Of a stretch of 24,279 nt of DNA, positions 3,831-11,485 are shown in pieces. How positions within the stretch are numbered: the first letter of the stretch is position 1; every line of letters begins with the position of its first letter. The DNA is taken from positions 1-24,279 of the IMG/VR virus record IMGVR_UViG_3300018028_000004; one strand, written 5' to 3'. The stretch comes from a virus. The notes below the pieces were generated by a model. That model was not told where the DNA came from and searched no databases. It saw only the letters and a program-made list of their open reading frames with translations. A program made the translations under genes and the position numbers.

Positions 3831-6632
3831 ATGACCCACGAAGCCGCCACGCGCATCTTACGCTCCGGAGCGCAAGTGGAAGTGACCTTTGAAGAGGAAA
3901 TAATCCGTCGGCCGAAATATGAAATAACTCGATTACAAGACAAATGTGAATACTGTGGAAAAGTTGCAAAGTCAGTCAGCGAAAAAACAATTGAATACGA
4001 TGATCCTTTCAGACCAAATCTTAAATTTATAAGATTAGATTGTGGTCATACCCTAGTAAAGAAAATACCGAAGGGAACGCCATTCATCACGATGCTCGCC
4101 GGGGGCGATAAGAACTGCAAACATGAATGGAATAAAGCTAAGTGTAATCATTGCGGAGCAATGCGCCCATACGAGTTTCAAGTAGATGGAATGAATTTTG
4201 TGGAGACAGCATTAGCCGTGAACAAAGGCGCGGCACTATTCGACGAGATGGGACTCGGTAAGCTGCTGAATGTAAACACTACAATTTTTACCCCATCCGG
4301 TCCTAGACGTATCGGTGACATTCAAATTGGAGATTTTGTTATAGGTTCTGATGGTAATCCAACACGAGTAACAGGAGTTTTCCCACAGGGTGAACAAGAT
4401 TTATATAAAATTGAATTTACAGATGGTTCAGAATGCGATGCAGGATTACCACATTTATGGCAAGTAAATACAGCATTAAGAAAATGGCAAGGATTATCGC
4501 CACGTATTCTAACTACTGAACAAATAATGAATGATTTGTTCACAAAATCAAAAAATAGTTCTGGTAAATATAATTACAAATGGTTTATTCCAATTGTTAA
4601 ATCAGTAGAATTTGATTTTAAAGAAATAACAATTCATCCTTATATTTTAGGAGTATTACTTGGAAATGGTAGTTTTGTTACTAGAAGAGTAAAATTGACA
4701 ACAGCAGATGAAGAAATTAGTTATCAAGTTAGTCATTATTTTAAGCCAACAACAAAATATAACGAATTTACTTTACAATCAGATTCTGAAATTCCAGATC
4801 AATTAGAACAATTAAAACTAATTGGATGTCGAGCGGCGACCAAATTCGTACCAGAACATTATAAATTCAATGCAATTTCGGTTAGAATTGAACTTTTACG
4901 TGGTTTAATGGATACAGATGGTTCAATTTGGAAAGGCGGTGTTGTTGAATATACAACTGTCAGTCCTAATCTTGCAGATGATGTGACATTTTTAGTTCAA
5001 TCATTAGGTGGAATTGCTAAGAGAACAATTAAAGAAGAACCAAAATATGAATATAAAGGAGAAATTTTAATTGGTCAACTTGCTTATCGATTAGTAATTA
5101 ACATTCCAATTAATCCTTTCCAACTAAAAAGAAAAGCAGATTTATGGAATGAGTATAACTCAAAAAAGAAATATGAACCTACACGTGCATTCAAATCAAT
5201 TACATACAAAAATAAAGGAGAATCGGTTTGTATTTCGGTTGATGCTCCAAACAAGCTGTATGTAATTAAAGATTTTATCGTCACACATAACACGATTCAG
5301 GCACTCGGAGTCATTAAATTCCATCCTGAACTCCATCCCGTTTTATACATCGTGAAAAGTGGAATCAAATTTCAATGGTTCAAAGCAATCATCGATTGGA
5401 TGGGCTCCGATTTCGTCGGACAGATTATAACTAAGAGCGATGATTATTTGATACCTAATCTCAAAACATACATCGTATCATATGACCTACTCGTATCGAA
5501 GACGCGCACAAACAAGAAAACAGGTAAAATAATCAGTCAAGGTTATGATATAAGTAAGTTTGATGGCAAAATTAAGACCGTCGTCCTCGATGAATGCCAA
5601 CAAATAAAGAATCCTGACAGCAGTCGAACACAACAGGTAAGAAGAATCGTAAAGAATAAAGTTGTCATAGCATTAAGCGGAACACCTTGGAAAAACCGAG
5701 GTTCCGAGTTTTTTTCAGTATTAAACATGTTAGCACCGAGTAAGTTCTATTCATACGAGCAATACGTAAATCGATGGGTCGAAAGGTATTGGCACGGTAA
5801 TACTCAGAAGATGGGAGGCATTAACAATCCTGCGCGGTTCAAGGAATACGTGAAAGACATCGTGATTCGACGAGAGCGAACCGAAGTGATGCGTGAATTG
5901 CCGCTCGTCAATCGAACGAAACTCAACATACAAATGACACCTGACGAATCGGGTGTATACGACGATGCCGTAAATGATTTCGTTGAATGGTATAATGAAC
6001 AGCGCGCGTCCATCTCCGCAATACATATCCTGGCGAAGATGTCCAAACTCCGACATTTAACCGGACTCGCCAAGATTCCGGCTACGCTTGATTACATCGA
6101 AGAATTCCTAGAAGATACCGATCGTAAGCTCGTTGTATTTTTACATCACGTAGATGTAGGTAATATGCTTTACGATTCTTGCCGTGAAAGATTTGGGAAC
6201 GAAATAGATATATTAAAATTGACTGGCGGTATGAATTCCGAGGAACGAAATAAAACTCAAATGCAATTTAATGAACCCAAACGTAGTATATTGATAGCAA
6301 GCACACTAGCAGCAGGAGAAGGATTAAATCTTCAAACGTGCGCGGATTGCATAATCCATGAGCGGCAATTTAATCCCGCGAACGAGGAACAGGCAGAAGG
6401 GAGATTTATTCGTATCGGCCAAACGGCTGATGTAGTTAATTCAACATACGCAATAGCGGTAGATAGCATCGACGAGCAATTAGATATGTTAGTCGAAGGT
6501 AAGCGCAGAAGATTCCACGCAGCCATGAATAGTAGTGAAGCTCCGAAGTGGAATGAGAATGACATTGCGCGAGACTTAGCTGACATTATAGTTAACCAAC
6601 ATAAACCGCGCTCTAAACGAAAGATTAACTAG
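3831..6632 (+). CDS. SNF2-family helicase interrupted by an intein
   Basis: A 933-residue precursor; removing the 343-residue intein (145-487) leaves a 590-residue SF2/SNF2-type ATPase. N-terminal Cys/His pairs (C39/C42, C71/H73, C96/H98, C105/C108) suggest zinc fingers. Helicase motifs follow: Walker A DEMGLGK|T split by the intein; Walker B DECQ (587-590); motif III SGTPW (616-620); the second RecA lobe with LTGGMNSEERNK; motif V AAGEGLNLQ (827-835); and motif VI QAEGRFIRIGQT (854-865). Phage SNF2 proteins act as DNA translocases in replication, repair or remodelling. Because the P-loop is interrupted, the precursor should lack ATPase activity until splicing. It stands among the recombination genes, one base before an HNH gene. 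The ribosome site is weak. Confidence 0.93.
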   Translation: MTHEAATRILRSGAQVEVTFEEEIIRRPKYEITRLQDKCEYCGKVAKSVSEKTIEYDDPFRPNLKFIRLDCGHTLVKKIPKGTPFITMLAGGDKNCKHEWNKAKCNHCGAMRPYEFQVDGMNFVETALAVNKGAALFDEMGLGKLLNVNTTIFTPSGPRRIGDIQIGDFVIGSDGNPTRVTGVFPQGEQDLYKIEFTDGSECDAGLPHLWQVNTALRKWQGLSPRILTTEQIMNDLFTKSKNSSGKYNYKWFIPIVKSVEFDFKEITIHPYILGVLLGNGSFVTRRVKLTTADEEISYQVSHYFKPTTKYNEFTLQSDSEIPDQLEQLKLIGCRAATKFVPEHYKFNAISVRIELLRGLMDTDGSIWKGGVVEYTTVSPNLADDVTFLVQSLGGIAKRTIKEEPKYEYKGEILIGQLAYRLVINIPINPFQLKRKADLWNEYNSKKKYEPTRAFKSITYKNKGESVCISVDAPNKLYVIKDFIVTHNTIQALGVIKFHPELHPVLYIVKSGIKFQWFKAIIDWMGSDFVGQIITKSDDYLIPNLKTYIVSYDLLVSKTRTNKKTGKIISQGYDISKFDGKIKTVVLDECQQIKNPDSSRTQQVRRIVKNKVVIALSGTPWKNRGSEFFSVLNMLAPSKFYSYEQYVNRWVERYWHGNTQKMGGINNPARFKEYVKDIVIRRERTEVMRELPLVNRTKLNIQMTPDESGVYDDAVNDFVEWYNEQRASISAIHILAKMSKLRHLTGLAKIPATLDYIEEFLEDTDRKLVVFLHHVDVGNMLYDSCRERFGNEIDILKLTGGMNSEERNKTQMQFNEPKRSILIASTLAAGEGLNLQTCADCIIHERQFNPANEEQAEGRFIRIGQTADVVNSTYAIAVDSIDEQLDMLVEGKRRRFHAAMNSSEAPKWNENDIARDLADIIVNQHKPRSKRKIN
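4263..5291 (+). mobile_element. class 3 intein with LAGLIDADG endonuclease
   Basis: In-frame 343-residue intein inserted between Lys and Thr of the Walker A motif GLGK|T. Residue 1 is Leu (block A LLNVNTTI), not Cys or Ser. The class 3 WCT set is present: Trp after the block B His (HLW, H208/W210), Cys in block F (C467 of CISVDAPNKLYV) and Thr in block G (T485 of IVTHN), with terminal H486-N487 and +1 Thr488. Initiation by the internal Cys, not residue 1, is therefore expected. Two LAGLIDADG motifs are seen: ILGVLLGNGS (272-281) and LLRGLMDTDGS (355-365). The first has Asn where the catalytic Asp normally lies, so the endonuclease may be weakened. The DNA is clearly more AT-rich than the flanking extein and contains no GCGCGC, consistent with later acquisition. 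Confidence 0.93.
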
Positions 6633-6633
6633 T

Positions 6634-7104
6634 ATGGAATACAATATTAACGATTTACCAACAAAAATTAGAAAGAAACTTAAGATATTGGATGAGCATT
6701 GGTTGTGGATAGGTTCCGCTGCCAATAAAAATAGGATTGATAAAAAAGGAAAATTAAGTTACAAAGGAAAACATTATCTTGCTCATAGAGTAATATTTCA
6801 TATTCTAACAGGATTTGATTTAAATAGTGAATTACAAGTCAATCATAAAACAAGTTGTCCAATTTCTTCATTGTGCTGCAATCCTGCTTGTTTATATGCT
6901 GGCACTCAATTAGATAATGTAAGAGATGCAATGGAACTTGGTACTCATCCCGGCGCAGTTAAAGCACGACAAGAAGTTTGTTCAATTTGTGGAGGTGAAT
7001 TTACATTCAGTTCAGTTACAGGAAAAAGGTCTTGCAAGGTTTGTAGGGCTAGACGAAGTAAGGAATCTGATGAAAGAGAAAAAATAAGATTAGGAATAAA
7101 ATGA
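6634..7104 (+). CDS. HNH homing endonuclease, zinc-ribbon tail
   Basis: 156 residues. The HNH core runs from WLWIGSA through AHRV (H51), VNHK (N70, H71), CCNPACL (N83) and AGTQLDNVRDAM, the pattern of phage HNH_3-type endonucleases. The usual NPxHL histidine is replaced by Cys (C86), which may alter or abolish metal binding. The C-terminus has a CSIC...CKVC ribbon (C116/C119, C134/C137) followed by basic residues, probably for DNA binding. The DNA is AT-rich and has no GCGCGC, unlike neighbouring genes, so it looks like a mobile insertion. It starts one base after the helicase stop and shares four bases with the next small gene. Confidence 0.85.
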   Translation: MEYNINDLPTKIRKKLKILDEHWLWIGSAANKNRIDKKGKLSYKGKHYLAHRVIFHILTGFDLNSELQVNHKTSCPISSLCCNPACLYAGTQLDNVRDAMELGTHPGAVKARQEVCSICGGEFTFSSVTGKRSCKVCRARRSKESDEREKIRLGIK

Positions 7105-7232
7105 CCAATCAATCATTGTTAATCATATGCCCAAAATGTGGTAATGGAGACTTGTCATTAATCGAATTAATCGAGCCTAATCATAAGAAGTATTTCTGTA
7201 TGGTATGTGCTCATTGTTGGTTGGTTCAATAG
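7101..7232 (+). CDS. 43-aa zinc-ribbon protein
   Basis: A 43-residue protein with two Cys pairs, CPKCG (C10/C13) and CMVC (C33/C36) followed by HCW, a minimal zinc ribbon. Its start overlaps the HNH stop (ATGA). Its layout closely matches the 38-aa protein at 14088-14204 that sits between the two polymerase halves (CPKCG...CLVCKHQWV), so the two are probable paralogues. The role is unknown; both neighbour genes that are mobile or split. Confidence 0.7.
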   Translation: MTNQSLLIICPKCGNGDLSLIELIEPNHKKYFCMVCAHCWLVQ

Positions 7233-7251
7233 CATCAATTAGAAGGAAACT

Positions 7252-8193
7252 GTGACCGAAATATTAATCCCTAAAAAGAATGTCATCCTCGACGCTAGTA
7301 TTCTTAGTAGTCTCATGTCGTGTCCAAGATTAACCGATCTTCGATACAATCACAACTTGACAGCGATTGGTGGTAAATCGAATTCGCTCGAATGCGGTTC
7401 GATCGTTCATAAGTTCTTAGAACAGTATTACAAGAGTCAAATCAACGGCGCGAGTCGGGCCGAATCGATTCAAAGCGCGCGAAGCACGGCGGAATTATAC
7501 ATCACCGGATGTCAACACTGTAGTGAATATGTAGGCGAGGCGAAGCCGAGTTGTGGTCATCAACCGAATGAGTTCCCAGGAGTCAAAAATACCCCACCCG
7601 AATCAGAAAAGTATTTAATAGGATGGAAATATGCGCTCGACACCTGTCATCAATACATTGAATATTACAAAAATGATCATTGGGTGTCACTCGAAGCCGA
7701 AGTAGTCAAAGGCGAAATACTCTACGAAAATGACGATCTGCGCGTGATGTGGAAAGCGAAATTCGATTGGATCGTCGATACGAATGATGACATATTACCA
7801 GTCGATCATAAAACGATGAAACAACGCCGAGATAAGATCAGTCTGAATAATCAATTCACTGGACAATGTTTATTAATGAAGACTCGAAAGGTCGTGATTA
7901 ATAAGATTGGATTTCAAACAACATTGAAACCGGAAGAGAAATTTGTGCGCGAGATAGTCAATTATTCATCTGACAGACTAATCGAGTGGCAATCCGAAAT
8001 CTTGCCATACTACGCCTATAAATTGTTAGATTACACTGAGAACAATTATTGGCCACCAAACTATACGCATTGTGAGAATATTTATGGTAAATGTCAATTC
8101 GTTCAGGTGTGTGAGGCTGATAGAGGTATGAGAGGGGAAGAATTACGATTGAATTTTTGTAAAACAAATAAATGGGATCCCCAAAATGATTGA
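7252..8193 (+). CDS. PD-(D/E)XK nuclease, Cas4/RecB-like
   Basis: 313 residues from a GTG start with ribosome site AAGGAA. Nuclease motifs in order: CGSIVHKFLEQYY (H53), KAKFDWIVD (D172), VDHKT (D185, K187) and a Q-rich helix NNQFTGQCLL (Q201, Q205). C24 with C274, C281 and C287 (HCENIYGKCQFVQVCE) matches the four-Cys iron-sulfur arrangement of Cas4/AddB-type nucleases. An extra CQHC...CGH cluster (C87, C90, C101, H103) may bind zinc. Such nucleases resect DNA ends; beside Sak4 and a single-strand-binding protein this fits phage recombination. The catalytic set appears complete. Confidence 0.88.
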   Translation: MTEILIPKKNVILDASILSSLMSCPRLTDLRYNHNLTAIGGKSNSLECGSIVHKFLEQYYKSQINGASRAESIQSARSTAELYITGCQHCSEYVGEAKPSCGHQPNEFPGVKNTPPESEKYLIGWKYALDTCHQYIEYYKNDHWVSLEAEVVKGEILYENDDLRVMWKAKFDWIVDTNDDILPVDHKTMKQRRDKISLNNQFTGQCLLMKTRKVVINKIGFQTTLKPEEKFVREIVNYSSDRLIEWQSEILPYYAYKLLDYTENNYWPPNYTHCENIYGKCQFVQVCEADRGMRGEELRLNFCKTNKWDPQND

Positions 8194-8422
8194 AATTCAT
8201 AAGAAAGTGCAATTTAAGGAAGAAATATATTGGTTACATGGTCCTTTGATAGAAGGTCATTATAATATATCTCCACTAGACCATTATTCAGATGATGGTG
8301 ATTTACTAGCAGATCCATTCCACGATTTGAGTTTTGCTATATTGTGGGATGGTAATATAATGCAATTTGGAGAAATAATAGGTAAAAAATCTGATTTAAT
8401 AGAAATAAAGGAGACAAAATGA
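8186..8422 (+). CDS. 78-aa hypothetical protein
   Basis: A 78-residue acidic, beta-rich protein (MIEIHKKVQFKEEIYWLHG..., ending DLIEIKETK) overlapping the nuclease gene by eight bases and the next start by four. Several strand-like segments (EIYWLHG, FAILWDG, NIMQFGEIIG) suggest a small barrel or OB-like fold. AT-rich. No known family is seen. Confidence 0.65.
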   Translation: MIEIHKKVQFKEEIYWLHGPLIEGHYNISPLDHYSDDGDLLADPFHDLSFAILWDGNIMQFGEIIGKKSDLIEIKETK

Positions 8423-8592
8423 CTAACACAATTATTACGATAACAATTGCCGTTGCTGATTTAAGATTAGCATTCAAAGAGTTTTGTAAACAACAATTGA
8501 TGCCAGAACATATGATTCAATCACAATGGGAAGAATGGTATGATAAACAAATTTTCCCAAGAATTCAGGATGAGGGATGGAGTAAAAAATGA
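8419..8592 (+). CDS. 57-aa hypothetical protein
   Basis: A 57-residue protein (MTNTIITITIAVADLRLAFK..., ending EGWSKK). A strand or hydrophobic start (IITITIAVADL) is followed by an amphipathic helix with many aromatic and Gln residues (QSQWEEWYDKQIF). The start is in an ATGA overlap after GGAGACAAA, and the end overlaps the next start. First of a chain of seven very small genes (8419-9378). Function unknown. Confidence 0.6.
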   Translation: MTNTIITITIAVADLRLAFKEFCKQQLMPEHMIQSQWEEWYDKQIFPRIQDEGWSKK

Positions 8593-8759
8593 GCTTAACA
8601 CCAAACGAATTAAGGAAAATATGGGACTGTATAGATTCGATCGATGCGCGCGTCAAACAGGTTAGTTATTCTGACGTATATGAAGATATTGTGGATGAAA
8701 TAAAAATCATTAAGAATTTGATTGAACGTGAGGTACCGGAATTAAAAGAGATGAAATGA
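8589..8759 (+). CDS. 56-aa helical protein, paralogue of 9208-9378
   Basis: 56 residues (MSLTPNELRKIWDCIDSIDA..., ending EREVPELKEMK), almost all predictable helix with heptad-like hydrophobics. It shares with the protein at 9208-9378 the start MSL, an IW at positions 11-12, a Y/D-rich centre, and the block I-K-x-I-K-N-x-I near the C-terminus, so the two are probably duplicated copies. ATGA overlaps at both ends indicate coupled translation. Function unknown. Confidence 0.6.
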   Translation: MSLTPNELRKIWDCIDSIDARVKQVSYSDVYEDIVDEIKIIKNLIEREVPELKEMK

Positions 8760-8929
8760 GCCTAAATATTGAGGATCAAGCAAAACGCGCACGAGAGTTA
8801 TTGGAAAAAAGTGATATTAAAGAAATTATGTCGATTCGCTGTGAAGAAGAAAATCACAATTATGAAAATTGTTGTTCAGCTATATTTCAAGTGTATCAAA
8901 AATGTAAATGGTGTGGAAAAATAAGGTGA
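8756..8929 (+). CDS. 57-aa Cys-containing protein
   Basis: 57 residues (MSLNIEDQAKRARELLEKSD..., ending CKWCGKIR). A helical N-terminus is followed by C29, H34, C39/C40 and a terminal CKWCG pair (C50, C53), a likely zinc site. The C-terminal VYQKCKWCGK resembles half of a zinc ribbon. It starts in an ATGA overlap with the previous gene. Function unknown. Confidence 0.6.
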   Translation: MSLNIEDQAKRARELLEKSDIKEIMSIRCEEENHNYENCCSAIFQVYQKCKWCGKIR

Positions 8930-8933
8930 AATC

Positions 8934-9080
8934 ATGTCATTATTAGGTAAGGAGTTTGACGAAGCAATGAAACAACTCAAAATTACACTAATCAACACCG
9001 AAGCGGTGATAATCAATTTGAATCAAACTGTGTTGAAGATGAATGAGATAGTTAATAAAATCAATTCGACATTGAAATGA
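8934..9080 (+). CDS. 48-aa coiled-coil protein
   Basis: 48 residues (MSLLGKEFDEAMKQLKITLI..., ending NKINSTLK) forming one long amphipathic helix with Leu/Ile/Val at heptad positions, probably a coiled coil. It also begins MSL, like its neighbours. It starts four bases after the previous stop and overlaps the next start. Function unknown. Confidence 0.55.
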   Translation: MSLLGKEFDEAMKQLKITLINTEAVIINLNQTVLKMNEIVNKINSTLK

Positions 9081-9208
9081 ATTCGCGAAGCGAATGGTGG
9101 CGATGGTTGCGCGCGCTGATTTGGTGTGATCATGAACTAATCGTTGATTGGCGAGAATTAAAAGTGAAATGTTTGAAATGTGGTTGGTCTAGTCGAGGTA
9201 TAAAATAA
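9077..9208 (+). CDS. 43-aa Trp-rich CxxC protein
   Basis: 43 residues (MNSRSEWWRWLRALIWCDHE..., ending WSSRGIK). Seven Trp or Cys/His pairs stand out: EWWRWLRALIW, CDH (C17, H19) and CLKCGW (C32, C35). The metal site C17/H19/C32/C35 is plausible. It overlaps both neighbours by one to four bases. GCGCGC occurs at 9109-9116. Function unknown. Confidence 0.55.
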   Translation: MNSRSEWWRWLRALIWCDHELIVDWRELKVKCLKCGWSSRGIK

Positions 9209-9378
9209 TGTCATTAAATAGAAAAGAATACGAAGAAATTTGGAATCGGTGTAAAAAAATAGAATTCATATTAGGAAAAATATGGCGTGCTAAACATTAT
9301 AAATGGGCTAACGATATTAATTGGGAAGTAAAACAAATAAAGAATAAAATTCAACAAGTGATTGGACAAATGGAATGA
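9208..9378 (+). CDS. 56-aa helical protein, paralogue of 8589-8759
   Basis: 56 residues (MSLNRKEYEEIWNRCKKIEF..., ending KIQQVIGQME), helical and basic. Similar length, start (MSL) and internal spacing (IW at 11-12, IKNKI near the C-terminus) to the protein at 8589-8759. TAATG overlap with the previous gene and ATGA with the next. Function unknown. Confidence 0.6.
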   Translation: MSLNRKEYEEIWNRCKKIEFILGKIWRAKHYKWANDINWEVKQIKNKIQQVIGQME

Positions 9379-9578
9379 CAAGTGAAACCAAACTCCTCAT
9401 TGAATACGCACGATTCTACGGCTCCCTCAAATCGCTCATCGAACACGTTGAGCATGGTCTAATCAGTAATGAGAATATGATTCAATCAGTCAAAGGATGG
9501 ATGACTCGATTTGAACGTGAACGGAATCGTATGGACCCAAATTTTACTAAGAAAATAAAAAGTGAGCAGAGCAAATGA
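9375..9578 (+). CDS. 67-aa helical hypothetical protein
   Basis: 67 residues (MTSETKLLIEYARFYGSLKS..., ending KIKSEQSK), two or three charged helices and a basic tail. It is coupled by four-base overlaps to the small gene before and to the Sak4-like gene after, which suggests a role near recombination, but no motif is recognised. Confidence 0.6.
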   Translation: MTSETKLLIEYARFYGSLKSLIEHVEHGLISNENMIQSVKGWMTRFERERNRMDPNFTKKIKSEQSK

Positions 9579-10423
9579 ATATGAATGATGTAAATTTTGA
9601 TGCAATGTATGTTCTTATGAAGGGAGATCCCGGGCTTAGAAAATCAACTCAAGCTCTATCTTTTCCCCAGCCATCTTATTGGTTCTCATGGGATCGCAAG
9701 ATGGCTGCACTCAAAATTCCCATGCGCGCTTGGAATATTGATCCTAAACAAGTTCAATATGATGATTATGACGATTGGAGTAAAGCGCGCGCTCAACTAG
9801 AAAAATTTCAAGTAAACTGTCCGTTCAAAACGTTAGTAATCGATTCAATCACATCGTGTGGTGATTCGATTATGCGCCAAACACTTAAGGCGAAATATGG
9901 CGCGACGCGCAAATCTGGTGCAGATGCAGGAAAAACAATAGGTGGAATTCAAGTCAATGAATTGGAAGATTTCAATGCTGAATCGTCGGCACTACACGAA
10001 TTAATCAGTTTGACGAAAGACATACACAAATTTCACAAAGTAAACATAGTATTAATCGCGCACGTCATATCAATCGAAAATACACCAATCGGCGGGAAAA
10101 CAACCGTATCGCGTTCAATCGTTACGGCCGCGCGTAAAATCGCGGCAAAAATTCCTGCCTATTGTGATGAAGTGTATCATTTTGATTTAGAAAAGTCATT
10201 CGACGAATCTAAAGGAGGCGAATTAAGGATATTAACAACACACACCGGCACCGACTTCGCGCGCACCACTCTACCACTTCCTGAAGTAATTAAATTCGGG
10301 ACACGACCACTCTACGATACTTGGATTCGTCCAGCTATCGATAAAATGAATAAAAAGGAAGAAAATGGGGTGGTCATCACAACAGAACCAATACCAATCA
10401 CAGCAAGAGGATTTACGTCATGA
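9575..10423 (+). CDS. Sak4-like RecA-fold ATPase (AAA_24 type)
   Basis: 282 residues. Walker A is GDPGLRKST (17-25), Walker B is TLVIDSIT (D90), and a later strand LIAHV is followed by a polar region typical of phage RecA-like AAA_24 / Sak4 single-strand annealing ATPases. In phages these pair complementary single strands together with a nuclease and a dedicated single-strand-binding protein; both partners are present here (7252-8193 and 10910-11332). The HNH gene at 10420-10881 is wedged between this gene and the binding-protein gene, with a four-base ATGA overlap. Many GCGCGC-containing codons (9724, 9785, 10259) mark it as native. Confidence 0.82.
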   Translation: MNMNDVNFDAMYVLMKGDPGLRKSTQALSFPQPSYWFSWDRKMAALKIPMRAWNIDPKQVQYDDYDDWSKARAQLEKFQVNCPFKTLVIDSITSCGDSIMRQTLKAKYGATRKSGADAGKTIGGIQVNELEDFNAESSALHELISLTKDIHKFHKVNIVLIAHVISIENTPIGGKTTVSRSIVTAARKIAAKIPAYCDEVYHFDLEKSFDESKGGELRILTTHTGTDFARTTLPLPEVIKFGTRPLYDTWIRPAIDKMNKKEENGVVITTEPIPITARGFTS

Positions 10424-10881
10424 ATATCATGGAATTATTTCCTGATAAATTCGTTGTTGATCCTACAACTGGATGTTGGCTATTTACAGGTGGATTAACT
10501 GAAAAAGGATATGGTAAAGTAAGATACAAATATCATGTAGTGTCAATACATAGATTATCAGCATATTTATCATTAGAATTAGATATAAATGATAAATCAA
10601 TCCATGCACTTCACAAAAAAGAATGTCCACATAAAAATTGTGGTAATCCTGAACATATTTATTTAGGAGATAATACAGATAATATACGTGATGCAGTAGG
10701 AAAGCATTATTCTCCCCGAAAATTTATAACACATTGCAAATATGGTCATCCTCTGAGTGGAGACAATTTGTATATTTCACCAACAGATGGTAGAAGGAGG
10801 TGTAACACATGTAGACGAAGAAACACAAAAAGACACGAAGAAACACATCCAAGTATTCGGTACAAGATGGACAAAACGTAA
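10420..10881 (+). CDS. HNH homing endonuclease, zinc-ribbon tail
   Basis: 153 residues with a canonical phage HNH_3 layout: GCWLFTGGLTEKGYG (19-33), IHRL (H44), ALHKKEC (H65, C69), NCGNPEHIYLG (C74, N76, H79) and NTDNIRDA. The C-terminal ribbon has C106, C128 and C131 and a very basic end. Unlike the HNH protein at 6634-7104 it keeps the NPxH histidine, so it should be catalytically competent. AT-rich with no GCGCGC. It overlaps the Sak4-like gene stop by four bases and sits 28 bases before the next gene: a free-standing homing endonuclease inserted into the recombination operon. Confidence 0.88.
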   Translation: MNIMELFPDKFVVDPTTGCWLFTGGLTEKGYGKVRYKYHVVSIHRLSAYLSLELDINDKSIHALHKKECPHKNCGNPEHIYLGDNTDNIRDAVGKHYSPRKFITHCKYGHPLSGDNLYISPTDGRRRCNTCRRRNTKRHEETHPSIRYKMDKT

Positions 10882-10909
10882 ACAATCAGTCAAAAAAAGG
10901 ACCAAAAAA

Positions 10910-11332
10910 ATGCCCATTATACAATTTTCGAAACGTGATTTAATGAGAGGAAAAGTGGTCTTGCCGGGTTGGTACCGAATGAAAATCGAATCAGTCGGAG
11001 AACAACCCGCCGCATCAAAAGAAGGTCGTTCACCATCAACTAATTATCCAGTAGAAGGAACTATCCTGTACAATGCCGACACTGGAGATAAAGAATTCGA
11101 AGGTGTCGCAATCGATTGGAATTTCAATAGTAAGGCAATGGGATTCGCGCGTGGTTTCCTCGAATCTCTTGGTGAAGTTCCCACTGAAGGTAAGAGATAC
11201 GAATTGGCCGCGGCCGAAGGAAAGGAATTGGACGTATTCGTTGAGAATGGTATTTGGCAGGGGCGCCAGGTGAATCGAGTGGAACATAAATATCGTGCGC
11301 CAAGACCAGTCGAAGGCTCGGGCGCGGCATAA
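10910..11332 (+). CDS. probable ssDNA-binding protein
   Basis: 140 residues (MPIIQFSKRDLMRGKVVLPG..., ending APRPVEGSGAA). The frame is open further upstream to 10757, but that part overlaps the HNH gene out of frame and is basic nonsense; the ATG at 10910 has AAGGA about eight bases upstream and starts a sensible fold. The sequence has OB-like strands (WYRMKIESVG, VEGTILYNA, EGVAIDWNF) and GKRYELAA...GKELDVFV...RQVNRVEHKY, resembling the DUF669-type proteins that accompany Sak4. An acidic C-terminal tail is not present. Role inferred from context and general shape. Confidence 0.6.
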   Translation: MPIIQFSKRDLMRGKVVLPGWYRMKIESVGEQPAASKEGRSPSTNYPVEGTILYNADTGDKEFEGVAIDWNFNSKAMGFARGFLESLGEVPTEGKRYELAAAEGKELDVFVENGIWQGRQVNRVEHKYRAPRPVEGSGAA

Positions 11333-11380
11333 CACAAATTGCTGGTCATGGCACCCGGTAAGGATTACAAATTCCCTGGT

Positions 11381-11429
11381 CTAATGTGGACTGCAATATA
11401 AGTCGTACGCGCATTTGTAGCAGCATTAG
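11381..11429 (+). ncRNA. candidate structured RNA stem
   Basis: CTAATG (11381-11386) pairs with CATTAG (11424-11429), and after a four-base bulge CTGC (11391-11394) pairs with GCAG (11420-11423): ten base pairs closing a 25-base loop. No known RNA family is recognised. Confidence 0.35.
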
Positions 11430-11485
11430 CTGGCACAGAATATGGGCGCATGGAAAGTAATCACCAGTATTGAGCGTAGCGAGAT

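Noticed and set aside
7067-7080. CTGATGA followed by AAAGAGAA, hammerhead-like core
   Set aside because: No stem II or GAAA in the correct position, and it lies in the HNH coding region.
10757-10909. Upstream extension of the single-strand-binding-protein frame (51 extra codons)
   Set aside because: It overlaps the HNH gene in another frame, is basic low-quality sequence, and the ATG at 10910 has a good ribosome site.
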